From the NCBI GenBank assembly GCA_963082975.1, contig OY720345.1, forward strand, positions 33,984,611 through 34,048,610: a stretch of DNA of 64,000 nt. Direction: 5' to 3'. This stretch comes from Labia minor (taxonomy: Eukaryota > Arthropoda > Insecta > Dermaptera > Spongiphoridae). The translations under genes and the position numbers were made by a program. Positions within the stretch are counted from its first letter, which is position 1, and each line of letters begins with the position of its first letter. The notes under the pieces are model-generated. The model searched no databases. It saw nothing but the letters and a program-made list of their open reading frames with translations, and was not told the origin of the DNA. Positions 33,440 to 45,689 of this stretch are shown here, in pieces.

Positions 33440-34349
33440 TTATAAGCATGACGTTGACTAATCGAGCCAAACGTTGGGCTGCCACTTTGTAAGGAGGACC
33501 GTTTCAGGTTGGGGTCACTTTGTAGACGATCCTCTTACGTTGGGTGCCAATTTATAAGGGGATCTAATTATTGGGCACTTGTAATGACCCACGATGACCG
33601 TGAATTGTTAATTATGTTAAGTTAATGATGGGCGCCAACTTTGGATATCCCAAAGTATAAAAGTGTGTTGAAAAATTAAGGGAAAAGGGAAAACACAATA
33701 ATAATGTTCACATTAATTTACTTTAATTAAATAGATAAAAATTAACAAATTAAATATACAAATTTTAAATAGAAAAATAAGAAAATGTAATTCACTATTA
33801 TCACTGGAATTAGCAGAAATAATTATCACGGGGTGTGATGATAAGGATTATACACAAATAATTATATCACGGGACGTGATAAGTATAGGTTATATCAGGA
33901 TGATATCGCTTGGTTGACTGTATCACAGGATGTGATTATAAAATGATTATATACAAAATAATTATATCACGGGACGTGATAAATACCAGGTCATATCGGG
34001 ATGATATCACTAGTTAAACTGTATCACAGGGTGTGATAATAAAAATGATTATATACAAAATAATTATATCACGGGACGTGATAAATACAGGTCATATCAG
34101 GATGATATCTCACTAGTTCCACTGTCCATTCTCAACTGTCTAAAAATATTAGAACTTGGAGGGATGGTCCCTCCCCTTATGTGAAATATAATATCTATAT
34201 ATATATATTACATTTTAAGAATAATGCGACCAAATAACTTTGTTAATAAAATAGGGGAATAGAAAAACAAAATAAACTAAAAAATAGATAAACAAAATAA
34301 AATGTATAATAAAAAAATAACTAAGAATATAAATACTTTGTCCGTTACA
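33440..34349 (-). repeat. 5' LTR
   Basis: On the minus strand it starts TGTAACGGACAAAG (34349). The match to the other LTR is uninterrupted for 899 bp; the last 11 bp (33440-33450) differ at about five positions. It contains the hairpin array and the nested U5-end/PBS modules described separately. Confidence 0.93.
33835..34125. repeat. ~101-bp tandem hairpin array in the 5' LTR
   Basis: It is the same array as at 30335-30625, shifted by exactly 3500 bp, with units starting at 33861, 33961 and 34063. Confidence 0.85.
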
Positions 34350-35021
34350 AGTTTTAATAATTTAAAATAATATTGGAGAGAAAGAGTATTCGTGAGAGTG
34401 CTGGTGTTATATGGGCTTAATTCACCTTACCCCAAAAGTCTTCACTTTAACTATTTCAAAAAAAAGAAATTTTTTTTTCTTTAAAATTAAATTTTTCATG
34501 AAAAGTGGAAGAATTGGCCATGGTATTATTAAGTATGATGATTACCTAATTATATTTAAAATTTTGACTAGATACCTTTTAAGAAAATAGGCAAGGAAAA
34601 AATAATAATAATATAAATATAAAAAATTTTTATAAAATAACGTTTTTCCAATGGACTAAAAAGAATAAAATAATTTTTCTATAAGCCTGACAAAGTTTAT
34701 GAATGAATTGCTTCATATTCAACTAAAAACGTTGGGCGCAATTAGTTTTATTTATTTATATGAATAATCAAGTCAAATTTTTGTAATAATAAAAATTTTA
34801 TTTAACACATAAACTGACAAATTTTTTTATCTTGCAATTAAATTGATAGTTTAAGAGTTAAGAAATTAATCTTTTATTATTTTTCACTGTAATATACTTA
34901 TATCAAAGTATGTATCAAAATTTAAAAGAATTTTTTTTAAATTTACATAATAATCAAATCCAAAATGGTTGATTATATTTGAAGAAATAGTGTTACTTGT
35001 TAATGAAGTGTTTTAGTGTGG
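34350..35021. other. A+T-rich intronic DNA
   Basis: The word CTATAAGCCTGACAAAG, near 34680, recurs inverted at about 36040 with its neighbours (ATGAATGAATTGCTTCATATTC against the inverse at 36010-36030), so these stretches form an inverted pair around the TIR element at 35024-35908. No gene. Confidence 0.55.
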
Positions 35022-35023
35022 TA

Positions 35024-35908
35024 AGGTAGTGGCACCTATAGCGGACAGGGACTTAAAGCGGACACAAATGGAAAATTTTTACTTAAAATAAAAGTTATTT
35101 TAAATTTCTCTCCATTCCGTCTAATATTTCGAATAATTTACTCTTTCCAAAACATATGCTGTCCGCTTCAGGTTTGTGTACGTATAAAATTAAATGTAAC
35201 TTAGAGAAATATTCATTTGATGGCGTTTAATCTTAAAATTATAAAAAAATTCAATTCAGAACCTTAAGTTGCCACTAATGTCCGTTTCAGGTTCTAAACG
35301 TAGGCAGGTTCTACACGTGCCAATTATTTCCAGGAATCATTACGGAAATATTGCCCGACGGGATAAAAGTTAAGGCCATGATAAGGAGTGGCAGTTTATG
35401 GAAGTGGCCAGACAGAGATGTCGAACTCTTCTATTTGTGGGATGATGTTCTGGGCCACTTGGCCAAACCCACCCGCTTCAGCAGGCGAAGGGAATTATTT
35501 TCAGTGCCAGAACTTGAAAAACTGAAATAATTATTATAATAATGATTTTTAATTGATATTCTATTGTTTTATAATTGATTTAATTTAATAATAAAATATT
35601 GAAAATTAAATTTTTGATTTATTTACTGACGTTTATCTTAATGTTTGCTTTAGGTTCTTCAAATGTCCGCTTTAGGTTCCGTAAAAATTTTCACTGTCCG
35701 CCTTAGGTGCAAATGTAAAATTTTTTTAAAATTAAAAATTTAATATGAGGGATTAGCAAATAGTTAAGTAATTATTACTATCTTTAAGAATGATAAATGA
35801 ATCTCAAATAAAACCATTAGTTTCTCTATTCACAATTGTGACTTCAATTCTAGGTACAAAAATGATGAAAAATGGGCTCTAATGTGTCCGCTATAGGTGC
35901 CATTACCT
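35024..35908. mobile_element. TA-flanked TIR element with reiterated GCGGACA motif
   Basis: The ends AGGTAGTGGCACCTATAG and inverted AGGTAATGGCACCTATAG lie between TA dinucleotides (35022-35023, 35909-35910) and match the ends of 8691-9851. The inner word is ACCTA(T/A)AGCGGACA, here at 35031 and 35048 forward and at 35158, 35279, 35642, 35664, 35695 and 35885 in reverse. Thus the position that reads AT in the 8691 element reads CG here. A coding fragment is retained at 35279-35530. Confidence 0.78.
35279..35530 (+). pseudogene. C-terminal fragment of an element-encoded protein (WKWP-type domain)
   Basis: Between stops the plus strand reads VGRFYTCQLFPGIITEILPD, a KVKAMIRSGSLWKWPDRD block and LFYLWDDVLGHLAKP..RRRELFSV before TAA. 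Codon third positions are G+C-rich unlike the flanks. The order PGIITE..KV..M..S..WKWP..D...Y..DD resembles a small SH3/Tudor-like C-terminal domain that I associate with uncharacterised transposon proteins in arthropods; I cannot name the family. There is no plausible start and TTTCAG precedes the frame, so it could also be a terminal exon. It is too short for the catalytic part of a transposase. Confidence 0.5.
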
Positions 35909-35910
35909 TA

Positions 35911-36346
35911 TGTATTTTAGTATATATATATGAATTATAGCTCTATAAAGGAAGTTAATTGCATAGAAATCAAATGCAAACTAAAAGCATCCAACGTTTT
36001 TCGTTGAATATGAAGCAATTCATCCATAAACTTTGTCAGGCTTATAGAAAAATTATTTTATTCTTTTTAGTTCATTGATAAAACGTTATTTTATAAATTT
36101 TTTTTTATATTTATATTATTTTATTCTTTTTAGTGCAATTTTAATATGATAAATTTATTTAATATAACAAGAGAAATAGAAAAGATGAAGTTTTACGAAA
36201 ATTTACACAAATTGAATAAAACAAAAAAATATATTAATCTTCCAAAATTGATTTTATATATTTATGTTAGTAAATGTTATTATTGAATAATAATTATTAT
36301 ATTATATTTATAAATAAATAATTTTTATTAATATGAGATTTTATAA

Positions 36347-36382
<36 letters not shown>

Positions 36383-36923
36383 CCTTCATAAAAAAAGGTT
36401 ATTCTATTATTTTGTTTCCTTTCTATCGGGGACATATATAAAAAAAAGATCTTTTCTCTATGCCATTTGAGGGGAAGAAACCCCTCCTCAATGGCGATAC
36501 AACTGATTAATAAGAATTCATCATTAATTTTAATACTATACAATTTTTTAAATACGTTCAAAATGAAAATCTATCCTGAAATCAATATTTATGTTTTAGA
36601 ATCCGTTGAAAAAAAATTAATCGGAGCAATACAAAAGGAGCTAGTTACTAAAAGTAATTAATCTCTAATTAATTACAATTAATTAATTATAATTCAATTA
36701 TATTTCTTCTATACCTTCTAGGAAACGATTGAAATAACTATAAAAATTTTCAAAAGTCTCTCTCAATAAAATGTCGATGAAAAATCGATTTAAATTTGTC
36801 AAAAGAGCAAACAGACAGGTGAAGTTAAGAAAAACGTTATAAAAATAAATAATAAATTCAACATTACAAAATTTAAAATTTATTTAATATAAAATAAATA
36901 AAAAATTAAATAATAATTAATAT
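35911..36923. other. A+T-rich intronic DNA with (TA)n
   Basis: A TA run lies at about 36349-36380. The frames at 36328-36661 are not supported by any domain. The part near 36000-36060 is inverted relative to 34680-34740. Confidence 0.5.
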
Positions 36924-37390
36924 ACAATTGCCATCCAATAAGTAAAGCTATAAAACGGTTTATTTGATTCATACAAAACACAGGCTTTTTTCAACATAAT
37001 CACCCCCAGTTATAAGCTTGTCTCCTCTTTCTTGTAGCTTCCTAATTCCCTTGGTGAAGAATTCTTTCGATTTACTCCGAAGCCTCTTTTGCATTGCTTC
37101 CTTAACCTCTTCATTGTTAGCAAATATTTTTCCACTTAGGACGTCTTTGAGTTGTCCAAACTGGTAAAAATCAGATGGGGCCAGATCGGGACTGTAGGCA
37201 GGATGAGGTAAGACTTCCCAACCCAATTTTTGAAGCTTATCACGCGTCAGCTTAGGAAGCTGCAAGAAAGATAGGACAAGTGCATAACCGTGAGGGGTGA
37301 TTATTTAAAAAATAGCTTAAATTTTGTAAGAATCAATAAATTGTTTTTGAACTATAGCCATTTGCCTCTTTACTTATTGAATGACCCTGG
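36924..37390 (-). mobile_element. Internally deleted mariner element
   Basis: The ends CAATTGCCATCCAATAAG and inverted CCAGGGTCATTCAATAAG share CAATAAGTAAAG and are flanked by TA on both sides. Length is 467 bp, against about 1.3 kb for a complete mariner, so the middle and N-terminal coding part has been lost. Confidence 0.82.
36969..37301 (-). pseudogene. mariner transposase C-terminal fragment
   Basis: The frame reads LPKLTRDKLQKLGWEVLPHP, then AYSPDLAPSDFYQF, whose last Asp-containing block YSPDLAPSD is the third catalytic position of the mariner D34D triad, and ends KLQERGDKLITGGDY. The N-terminal helix-turn-helix and first catalytic Asp are gone. It is upstream-open to about 37301, where the deletion junction lies. 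Confidence 0.85.
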
Positions 37391-40073
37391 TAATAATATC
37401 AAAATAGTTTAGAAAATTAAATTAAAATAGTAAAGATAATTAAAATGAAATTATTGAACTATTGAGGGATAATTATATTTTTTATTAAATGTCAATATTT
37501 TTTGTTCATATTTCTAATCTTGCTCCCTTCGTCTCCATCATTACTGACTTACTTCAAACTTTTCGACAAGATCTTATTTGTTATCTTCTGAGACACTTGT
37601 TGCACGTTTAACTGCCGACTGGCTATTAAATATTATTGAATGTGGCCGGTAGCCACTCAATGTAGACTGATTATATGAAATGTTTCTTATTAGTATTAAT
37701 TAAGTAAATAAATTAATATCAAATTAATTACTTTTCTAATTAATCTGGAAAAAATAATATTTTGTTGTTTTTTTTAAAGATTTTCGATTTAATTTTGGTT
37801 GTTTAAAATAATAAACAACATAATTAGGTTTTGATAGATACTATCTCGTTACTGGAGTATAAAATAAAAAAATTGTCATAAACATTATATATCTGTCAAT
37901 AAAATAAACGTCTTAACTATTATAAAGAGTATATATCTAAGTATATTTTTTAAGAGAATATGCTCGGGCTATTTTATTTATTTAATACTCTTGTTCAGTG
38001 ATTTATTGGAAAATAAGAAGTAAGGGAACGCATAGTGGGAGCAAAAAAAGTCCTATTTTCAGTAAACTATTTTTTTCCATATAAGTTTTTATTTTTTCTT
38101 ATTCTTACTATACAAAATATTAACGAACACACAAAAAAGAAATTCTAACAGTAGATTTAAGTGGGAGTTGTGTGTGTCGGGACATGAAAAAGTACTAGAC
38201 GCGTTTCGGTTCTGAAAAAAGGTAAAGGATATATATAAATATGTAATTATATAATCTTTAAAAACAATTATCTTTGATTTAAGATAAACAAAAAATCTAT
38301 CTGAAGTTAGCAACATAATAATACAAAAGGAAAAATGTTATTGAAGAAACTTTAATTATTATTTCTATAAAATTTATCTAATTTCTATTGAATAACTAAA
38401 AAAGATAAATATTAAAATTAAGTTTTAGAAACTAAACTAAAATTATAATATAGATATATGAATCTTATTATATTATCAAAACTTGTTTATAGGTATCAAT
38501 AAATGGAATATTTAGGTGTTTCGGATGTTGAAAATTCCAAAGATATGATTTTTTTAAAATAACTTCTTTTTTAAAATAACTTCTTTCTTTAATTGATATT
38601 CATTTCAAATAAAATATTCAAAAATATAATCTAATAATATTAAATTAAATTAATTAAAATGACAACTTTTACAATAAATTATATTAAATAATTTAAATTA
38701 TATTTAAATTAAAAATTTATATATTTTAATAATTTGTATGGAAATTGCTAGAATTAATATTAATATTTTTATATTCATTGTTTTAATAGCGAGGCGCTTT
38801 TTATTAACTTATAAAATGTTTTATACTAAAAGTTAATTTTCTGTGTTATTTAAAATAATTGATTATCTATTTGCTACGTATATACATAATTATAAGATAT
38901 GTAAAGTAAAATGGTGGATATTCACAAAATATTCAACCCAGCCAATTTTTAATTTTAATTTAATTTAATTTAATTTTAATTCGCAATATTATATTTTAAG
39001 TCGCAATATTATTAATATTTTAATATTCTTAGTAGATGAAAAAATAACGGCTCAGTGAACCAAACACTATCTTTTTATATTCCCAGTAAACTCAATTTCT
39101 TAAGAAACTAGAATATTAATTATATTCATAATTTCTATTCCGACAGTATAAAGTTTATATCAATCGAAATCCTTGAAGAATAGTTTCAGTTACATTGTCA
39201 AATGAAAATAAGGATGAATTTCCGTCTGGTGTAGATTTTATTTTAAATCTTGCAACGAAGAGATTTCTTTTTCCCTGACTTAAGCAGTTCTTTTGCATTA
39301 TTAGAGATAAATTGGATAAAATTCTATAAGTATATAATTTTATTGACGTGTTGTAAAATTGTGTTAAAATCAAACACGATATATAAAAAGTATAGTGTTT
39401 GTACAATAAATGAAGGAATTTAAATTTAATTGACAGTTGAAAAAAAATATCTTCTTTATCTTACATAATTTGACAATTGATTGAAGAATAATTTATACTC
39501 ATTAAATAATAATATATAATTAATTAATTAATCAGTTCTTCATTCTCTCCCTCTCTTCATTTTGTCTTCCTGAGTTAAGCGTTAATTTTTACTTTTTTAT
39601 CTTTCAGTATAAGATATCTAATTTAAATAATCACATAGCGACGCATGTGATCTTAAGCTCTCTTCTACACTCCCAGAACTTTAAAAGGAATATTTGATTT
39701 CAATTCCATATTTATAGTTATATATTTTTGATAGGTAAACTTTGTGTAATTAACGAAGCGAATATTAAATTTTTAAACATAAGCAAAAGGCGCAAATAAA
39801 CATTTGCAAAGTTGTATCGGTTGAGCCTATCAAGTTGATTACATCTTTAGATGAGGCTCTCAATTAAATATTAAACATTTGACATTTGAATAATTCATTA
39901 GAAAAAGTCGTTTCGAGTGCTAATCCCTCTTTTTCGTGTTGTATTAAATGAAATGGGTGCAAAGTTTATATTTATTTTTGTGTGTGAGTGATAGCGGCTG
40001 TGATATTATTCTCAAATTACCAATGCACACAAGTTGAGAGCGAAAAAATGAATATTTTTATGTTATTAATTAA
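37391..40073. other. A+T-rich intronic DNA
   Basis: No gene. A stretch near 38650-38700 (AATGACAACTTTTACAATAA) matches the Helitron interior at 60497-60520, so a Helitron fragment may be here. Frames at 38089-38316 and 39155-39406 have no recognisable domain. Confidence 0.45.
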
Positions 40074-40370
40074 TTTTTTTTTTTTTTTTTTTTTTGCTCG
40101 AAATTATATAATTTCATGCACTCACTCGGTTGGCTGGCGATCTCGTAGGCCCATTTGGCCGATGTGACCAACATCATGGTGCCATATGTTTGTTTATATC
40201 AAAGGGGGTGAATTAGTCCGCTCCTTAAGGGTGACTGATAGAGGATGACATCAAGTGAAACCGTGGTGGCACTCCGATGCCGACTGGCTCAGGGAGACGC
40301 CAACTTAACCCCCGACCGTATCGACCTGCTGCCCTCTTACTCATCGCTAGGCTATTTTTAAGTTCCATTT
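40074..40370 (-). mobile_element. Poly(A)-ended retro-copied sequence of unknown origin
   Basis: On the minus strand a relatively G+C-rich segment ends AATTTCGAGC followed by 22 A residues. A short frame in it reads SKRAAGRYGRGLSW..RLPEPVGIGVPPRFH and stops. The layout fits the 3' end of a non-LTR element (coding end, UTR, poly(A)) or a processed transcript. I cannot assign the family and see no clear target duplication. Confidence 0.5.
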
Positions 40371-42624
40371 TTCATCCTAGTTAAATAACAACCAACCCTT
40401 TAGCAGTCTAATTTAAAAAAAATACATTTAATTGATATATCATATATTAACAATAAACATATGAAGCGATTTTTTTTTGCGTAAAATATAAAACAGAAAA
40501 TAAGTTAAAAAGCAGATGAGCAATTAATAATATTAAAATTATTTATTTTTTATTTCGAGTTATATCGACAAAATTGTAATACTTTGATAAAAATAAAAAA
40601 AAATTTTTTGAAGCATATAATAAAGTGTTACTAATATATAAATTATTAATAATATATATAAATAATAAATAATAATTAATAATTATATTTAATTAATTCA
40701 ATTGTATCTATAAAATGATAAAGTCTTAATTTGCAGAATTGTAAAGAAAAGTCTCCTTTGCTCTTTACACTTCGTCTGCGTTTCTCCAATTTTTTATCCC
40801 TTCCAAAATATAAGATTTGTCGTGGCCTTTGGTGCCGATTAGTGAAATTAATTTTTTTTTCATTTTCTTCTCAAATCACGAGGTAGTCTGCTATTAAAGG
40901 ATGTCAATCAAAAAATAAAAGACTCAGCTGGTTCAAATTCCGACAGGAGCCAGCTGATAGTTGCCTACTGACAAGAGCATTGTTGTCATTCCATTTAAGA
41001 GACAGGAAATTCAAAAAGTCACGAACTTATTGACCTGTCCTCGTATAAAAAAAATTAAAAAAAAATAATGTCTGTCGTGAACAGAATGAGCTAAGAAATA
41101 TCTTCAATTAAATCTAATCAGTAAGGAATTATATAGTTAATTAAATTAATTTAAAATTAGCTGGAGTGTCTCCACTCGACTATCTCGCAAAAAAACAAAC
41201 AATTATAATATTAAAAATATATTTCATAAAAAATAATAAATTAATTAATATGAATATCGATGAATAAAATGATTAATCTTTAGAACATAAGTAGTTATCA
41301 GTCATACTTAATAAGTGAAAAAAAATTATCGAAAAATTATAAAGTATTTTTAGAAACTACTTAAATATTTATTTTTTGTAAAAATCTGTTTAACTCTCCA
41401 ATATAAAATTGAATAATGTTTAAGGTAATATTGGTATTTTATGGTATATAATAATATTATAAACATGTTTTTATTTTTATAAAAGGTTATGTTTTGGTAA
41501 AATAAATATTTGTTCTTTTAAAATATCCAAGAGGAAGGAAAGTATTTCAAATTTAAATGTTATGTTTGAATCGGATCAAATGATAGATATATATTGATAC
41601 AACTCCCTCAAGAATAAATCCTTTCCTAGTGGCCGATACATTTTAACAACCGATGGATTTCTTTTGATCAAATGTCAACAGTCGTTAGACTTGTCGACGT
41701 CCACTACGGAAACGTGGAATCGATTTGGCCAACGAAAGTAGATTCCACCAATTCCTAAGTGCTTCTTTCTGTTCGTATTATCACGTTTATGGCTTTAGTA
41801 AAACTGCCAATCCTCGTCCTGGAAATAGTCGAAAAAAAACCGGTGGTTAAACAAAAAAAAAAAAAGGAAAAAAAAAAAGAAAATATAAAAAAAAATGAAA
41901 GAAAATGATATAAAATATGAAATGAAAAGCGTGAAAAGGATTAAAGAAGAGAGAGTGATGGCTATGATGAGTGAGAGAAGAAAAAAAAATTATTTTAAGT
42001 CACAGATTAAAGATGGAACTGGAGACACCAGTTGGAACACGACTTTTATAGAACGCAAACGTCTTGTCACATATGCCAAATAGAATAAACAACATTTTTT
42101 ATTATCTTTAAAGTTTTATAAAGAGCGAATCCTCTGACCTCGACAAATGAGATAGTATCATAATCGTTAAATAACATTCCAGACGTTGTTATCATAAACA
42201 AATCATTGCTTTTTTATTTTATAGGATTAAAAAAAAGTCAAGAAATAAATAAAAATAAATAATGTAATTGAGGAAAAAAAAATCCATTTTTCTATTTTTT
42301 TTAAATCTGTGTTCTATTAGGACGAGCTAGTAATCAAATTCTGTGTAATTCAATCGGATTTGTTCTGTAACATTTGAAATGTAAATCACGCATTTTAATA
42401 AATCAAATTACGTATTTCCAGGACAATACGGAAAATTGGCATTAGAGGAGAGTGGGCTTTGAGAGGACTTATTTAGAATTGAATATATATATACGAGAAT
42501 CCACTGTACGGATCGTATAACACCTCTACTGCGTTTAAGGGGAAACCGACTTGATCGGCGCTTTCCTCTTGAAAGAATGTCCAAAAGTAAGAAGAAAAAA
42601 GATATAAATATTTATAATATATAT
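40371..42624. other. Intronic DNA, no gene seen
   Basis: A+T-rich with A+T-poorer islands at 40880-41040, 41630-41830 and 42430-42590. The frame at 41895-42083 is Lys/Glu-rich low complexity and I do not accept it as a gene. Confidence 0.45.
41161..41186. repeat. Isolated family D terminus
   Basis: CTGGAGTGTCTCCACTC followed by GACTATCTC is identical to the end of family D at 27823 and inverted at 19269-19294. The rest of the element is not beside it. Confidence 0.7.
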
Positions 42625-43195
42625 TATATTATATAAATTCGAAGGATAATAATATTCGAAAAGAATTTAAAGCTAGGTTGCAATCGGGAAACGCCTATTA
42701 TCACGCAGTAAAGAGGCTTAACGCGTCAAAATTATTATCAAAAGGGATAAAAATTAAAATATATAAAACAATTATTTTACCGGTTGTATTAAATGGGTGT
42801 ATTATATGACCCTGGGAGACGAGAGTAGATTTAGAATATTTGAGAATAGGATTCTTTGCAGCATTTATGGGCCAAAGAATGGCGGAGATTGCATAACGAG
42901 GAATTGCAAGACCTCTATGCATCTCTAGATATAGTTAGAATTATAAAATCGAGAAGGCTGTGATGGGCAGGGCTCGTGGCTAGAATGGGAGAGGAAAGAA
43001 TGGCGAAAAATATATTGGTGAGGAGACCGAGTGGGAAACGTCCGCTTGGAAGACCAAGGACGCGGTGGGAGGATAATGTGGGAGGCGTCGTGAGAGAGTA
43101 GGAAGAGGGTAGGGGATGGATGGTTGTGGCTCAGAATAGAGATACTTGGAGAAGTGTGAACTTTCGAGTTCCCTAGAGCCACAGAGATAGATAGA
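42625..43195 (+). pseudogene. RTE-like LINE 3' end, second copy
   Basis: It matches the 12200-12411 part (GCAATCGGGAAACGCCTATT, GCAGTAAAGAGGCTTA) and then the 24899-25390 copy through the GRP..RW block to GAGCCACAGAGATAGATAG, ending in GATA repeats. Several frameshifts and stops are visible, for example a lost piece at 42795-42810. Frames on the opposite strand (42701-43182) are shadows. Confidence 0.85.
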
Positions 43196-45689
43196 TATTA
43201 TTGTTAAGGCAATCCTGTTACGATCGCCAAAATTTATTTATGTTAACGCAAAAAAGATCCCAATTGAAAATATGCTTCAATGCATAAATTAATTTCCTTC
43301 TTTGCGTTAACAATGGGGGTGGTTTTTTATATTATTATAATATAATTCAAATACAAGTTTGTCAAGGTCGCCAGCTGATTTAGTTTTTAAAAAGGTAAAT
43401 TAGCAAAACCTTTTAATTCAAATAATACTTACAAGTAGACCAGTTAGACTTATATAATTTCTTAAATCATAAGAAATACCTAAATCGTCCCTGGGTGATC
43501 CGAATTTTGCAGGCACGAGGTTTCTAATTCTTATTTAAATAAAATAAGAAATAAAAACACTGGAAGCTCTCCAAACCACAATCAATTTAACCCACCTAAA
43601 TTTCCTTAAGGTATAAAGAAATAATTAATAAATAAAACAATTTTAATTTCGATTTTCTGATATATTTATAAATAAAGCAATGTATATTTTAAAAGATAAA
43701 AAGATATAAAACAGTATACAACTAGGTTTGAGATGAAAACAAATAAAACAAATAATCTTAATTTCAAATTAAACAACTTAATAAACGACTAAACTAATAA
43801 AGTATAATGGAAATCTCACAATAGTTACAATATGTCTCCACTGGACCTCAAATATGTAAATAACTCAAATTATAAAATAAGATTTAATTAAACATTAAAA
43901 AAATTAATTAATATATCGATTTCAATACAACCTGAGCAGCAAGAATTAAAGAAAGGAGAATTTTTACAAACCCCAAAATGGTTTCTGTTCGAATTTGAGA
44001 GGTCTTCCAATTCAACCTCACGCCAGGCTGACCAAGCACCAAATAGGCAGATATTCACATGGAAAGCAGTGACCAAAACTCAAAGACCCAGGAAACACAA
44101 GACGGTACAAAAACATTCGAATTTTGCAACCCCGTGTCACGTGACCCGTCTTGTCTTCTCTGACCTTAGACATTTCAAAATATTCAATTTGCGGGAGATT
44201 CAATCTTGCTTAAACAATTATATAAATAATTTAGTAGAATTTTATTTAAAAAAAATTGTAATTATAGATTGCAGTTTTATTTTTAATTTGAATTTTTATT
44301 TATTAATATATTTTTTATTTTACAAGTAAACCTGATGTGCTTAGGTGGGGTGACGACCTTCTTGACTTACCCTAGTTCACTGTGACAACAATCAAGAAAA
44401 ATGTTTAGAAAACAACAGTTAGTATAAAGTAGATAACTTAGATAGATATTATTATCATAAACAAAGACATTATCAGACTTACACAGGAATATGGACAACT
44501 GAACATATGACAACTGTGTCAATAAATATTTATTTAATAAAATTAATTATATATATCATTTGATTATAATTTATTAAGTAATCCAATTTAAACTTTATTT
44601 GTAAAATAAATTTATTTATTTATTTCAAGCCAAGCAAGAAAAGTAAAGTAGAGAGACAAAATAGTGAGTTCAATCAAAATACATTATAAAATTTAAAAAA
44701 TAAAAATACATTCTTCAAATTACTTTAATGCAATGTTGATATACATTTTAATAAAAATTAAACCTGATAGAAAAATATTATTTAATGTTATATGTGTTAG
44801 ATTTAATGAAAAATATAATTTAATTTTGAAGAGGAGTTTGATAAATTAAGATTTATTCTTCTGAGTGCTTCTCTCTTAATTGATTACGTATTGTTATTTA
44901 CTAGATAATTAAGATTTTAATTACTTTCAAAGGATAATTTTCAATTAGGAAGTAAAATGTCAATTTTCGCTAATCAGTTGGTTGATTACTTGCGACTAAA
45001 ACCGTTTAAGCCGTTCCCGGCCCTCGACAAGTCGAGGCTGAGCAGATTAGGCCATCGAGACGGAGCAATTAAGCCGAACCAAGAAAGCCTTGACTGACTT
45101 GATTTAAAATTATATACTTCACATCATTCTTCGAGGGAAAAGAGTGGTGGATTAGTAATTTCCTTCTTTTTTTAAAAATAAATAAATAAATGAAAACATA
45201 AACAAGTAGACAAGACTTGGTTAACTCAAAATGAGGATTAAATCAGATTAGAATTTATCATTGGTTTTTAAATAATAATTTTTATTATTAAGATTCAATG
45301 GAAAAAAGAAATAATGGGATTATATTAATAAAAGTGATTTTTTTTTAATTTTTATTGTTATTTTTATGATTCTAACTTCAAACATATCTTTAAGATTCAT
45401 GAATATTATTATTTTCTAATTTCAGATTTATGAGTTGTTTCATGAACCGCACCCCGATTTCACTTTTTTCCCTTTAACGACTACGTAATGGGTAGTTACA
45501 AATAATTTTAATGTTTCAAATAAATTATTAGTAGTATTTTCATTACTTAATTACTTTGATTTGGGGGAAATTTAATAGGACCTATAAGAGACCTACAAAT
45601 TCTTCAGTAAGAAAACTGTATAATATGTGAATTTTATACAAATCCAGTAAACTGTTTTCAAAACCAGACAAACCTAGATATAATATACT
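43196..45689. other. Intronic DNA, no gene seen
   Basis: Contains a G+C-richer block at 43920-44200 with overlapping short frames on both strands and none convincing, and another at 45000-45110. The CCTCGACAAGTCGAGG inverted repeat sits at about 45022. Degraded LTR-like words (TGTTACGATCGCC at 43217) have no partner. Confidence 0.45.

Larger units (their letters stand above)
29940..34349 (-). mobile_element. Ty3/gypsy-type LTR retrotransposon, internally deleted
   Basis: Two 910-bp LTRs at a constant offset of 3500 bp bound the element, with a 4-bp AGTT duplication outside each end. On the minus strand the order is 5' LTR, PBS-like site, leader, one gag-protease frame, polypurine tract, 3' LTR. 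Reverse transcriptase, RNase H and integrase are missing: the frame goes directly from the protease-RT linker to the extreme C-terminus of pol. By eye the LTRs differ only in the last 11 bp beside the PBS, so the insertion is young. It must have been mobilised by a complete relative. Confidence 0.93.

Noticed and set aside
36328-36661. Two overlapping frames beside a TA microsatellite
   Set aside because: One ends in Ile/Tyr repeats read from the TA run, the other has no motif.
41895-42083. Lys/Glu-rich 62-codon frame
   Set aside because: Begins in an A-run and has only low-complexity composition; no conserved motif.
42701-43182. Minus-strand frames opposite the LINE copy at 42.6-43.2 kb
   Set aside because: They are antisense shadows of the RTE-like C-terminal domain.
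44069-44329. Plus-strand 86-codon frame and the overlapping minus-strand frames at 43888-44203
   Set aside because: Frames on both strands over the same G+C-richer block, none with a domain or conserved pattern.
43203-44390. Candidate solo LTR starting TGTTAAGG and ending GACAACA
   Set aside because: No matching target duplication, no partner LTR and no coding remnant; only the TG..CA-like ends suggested it.
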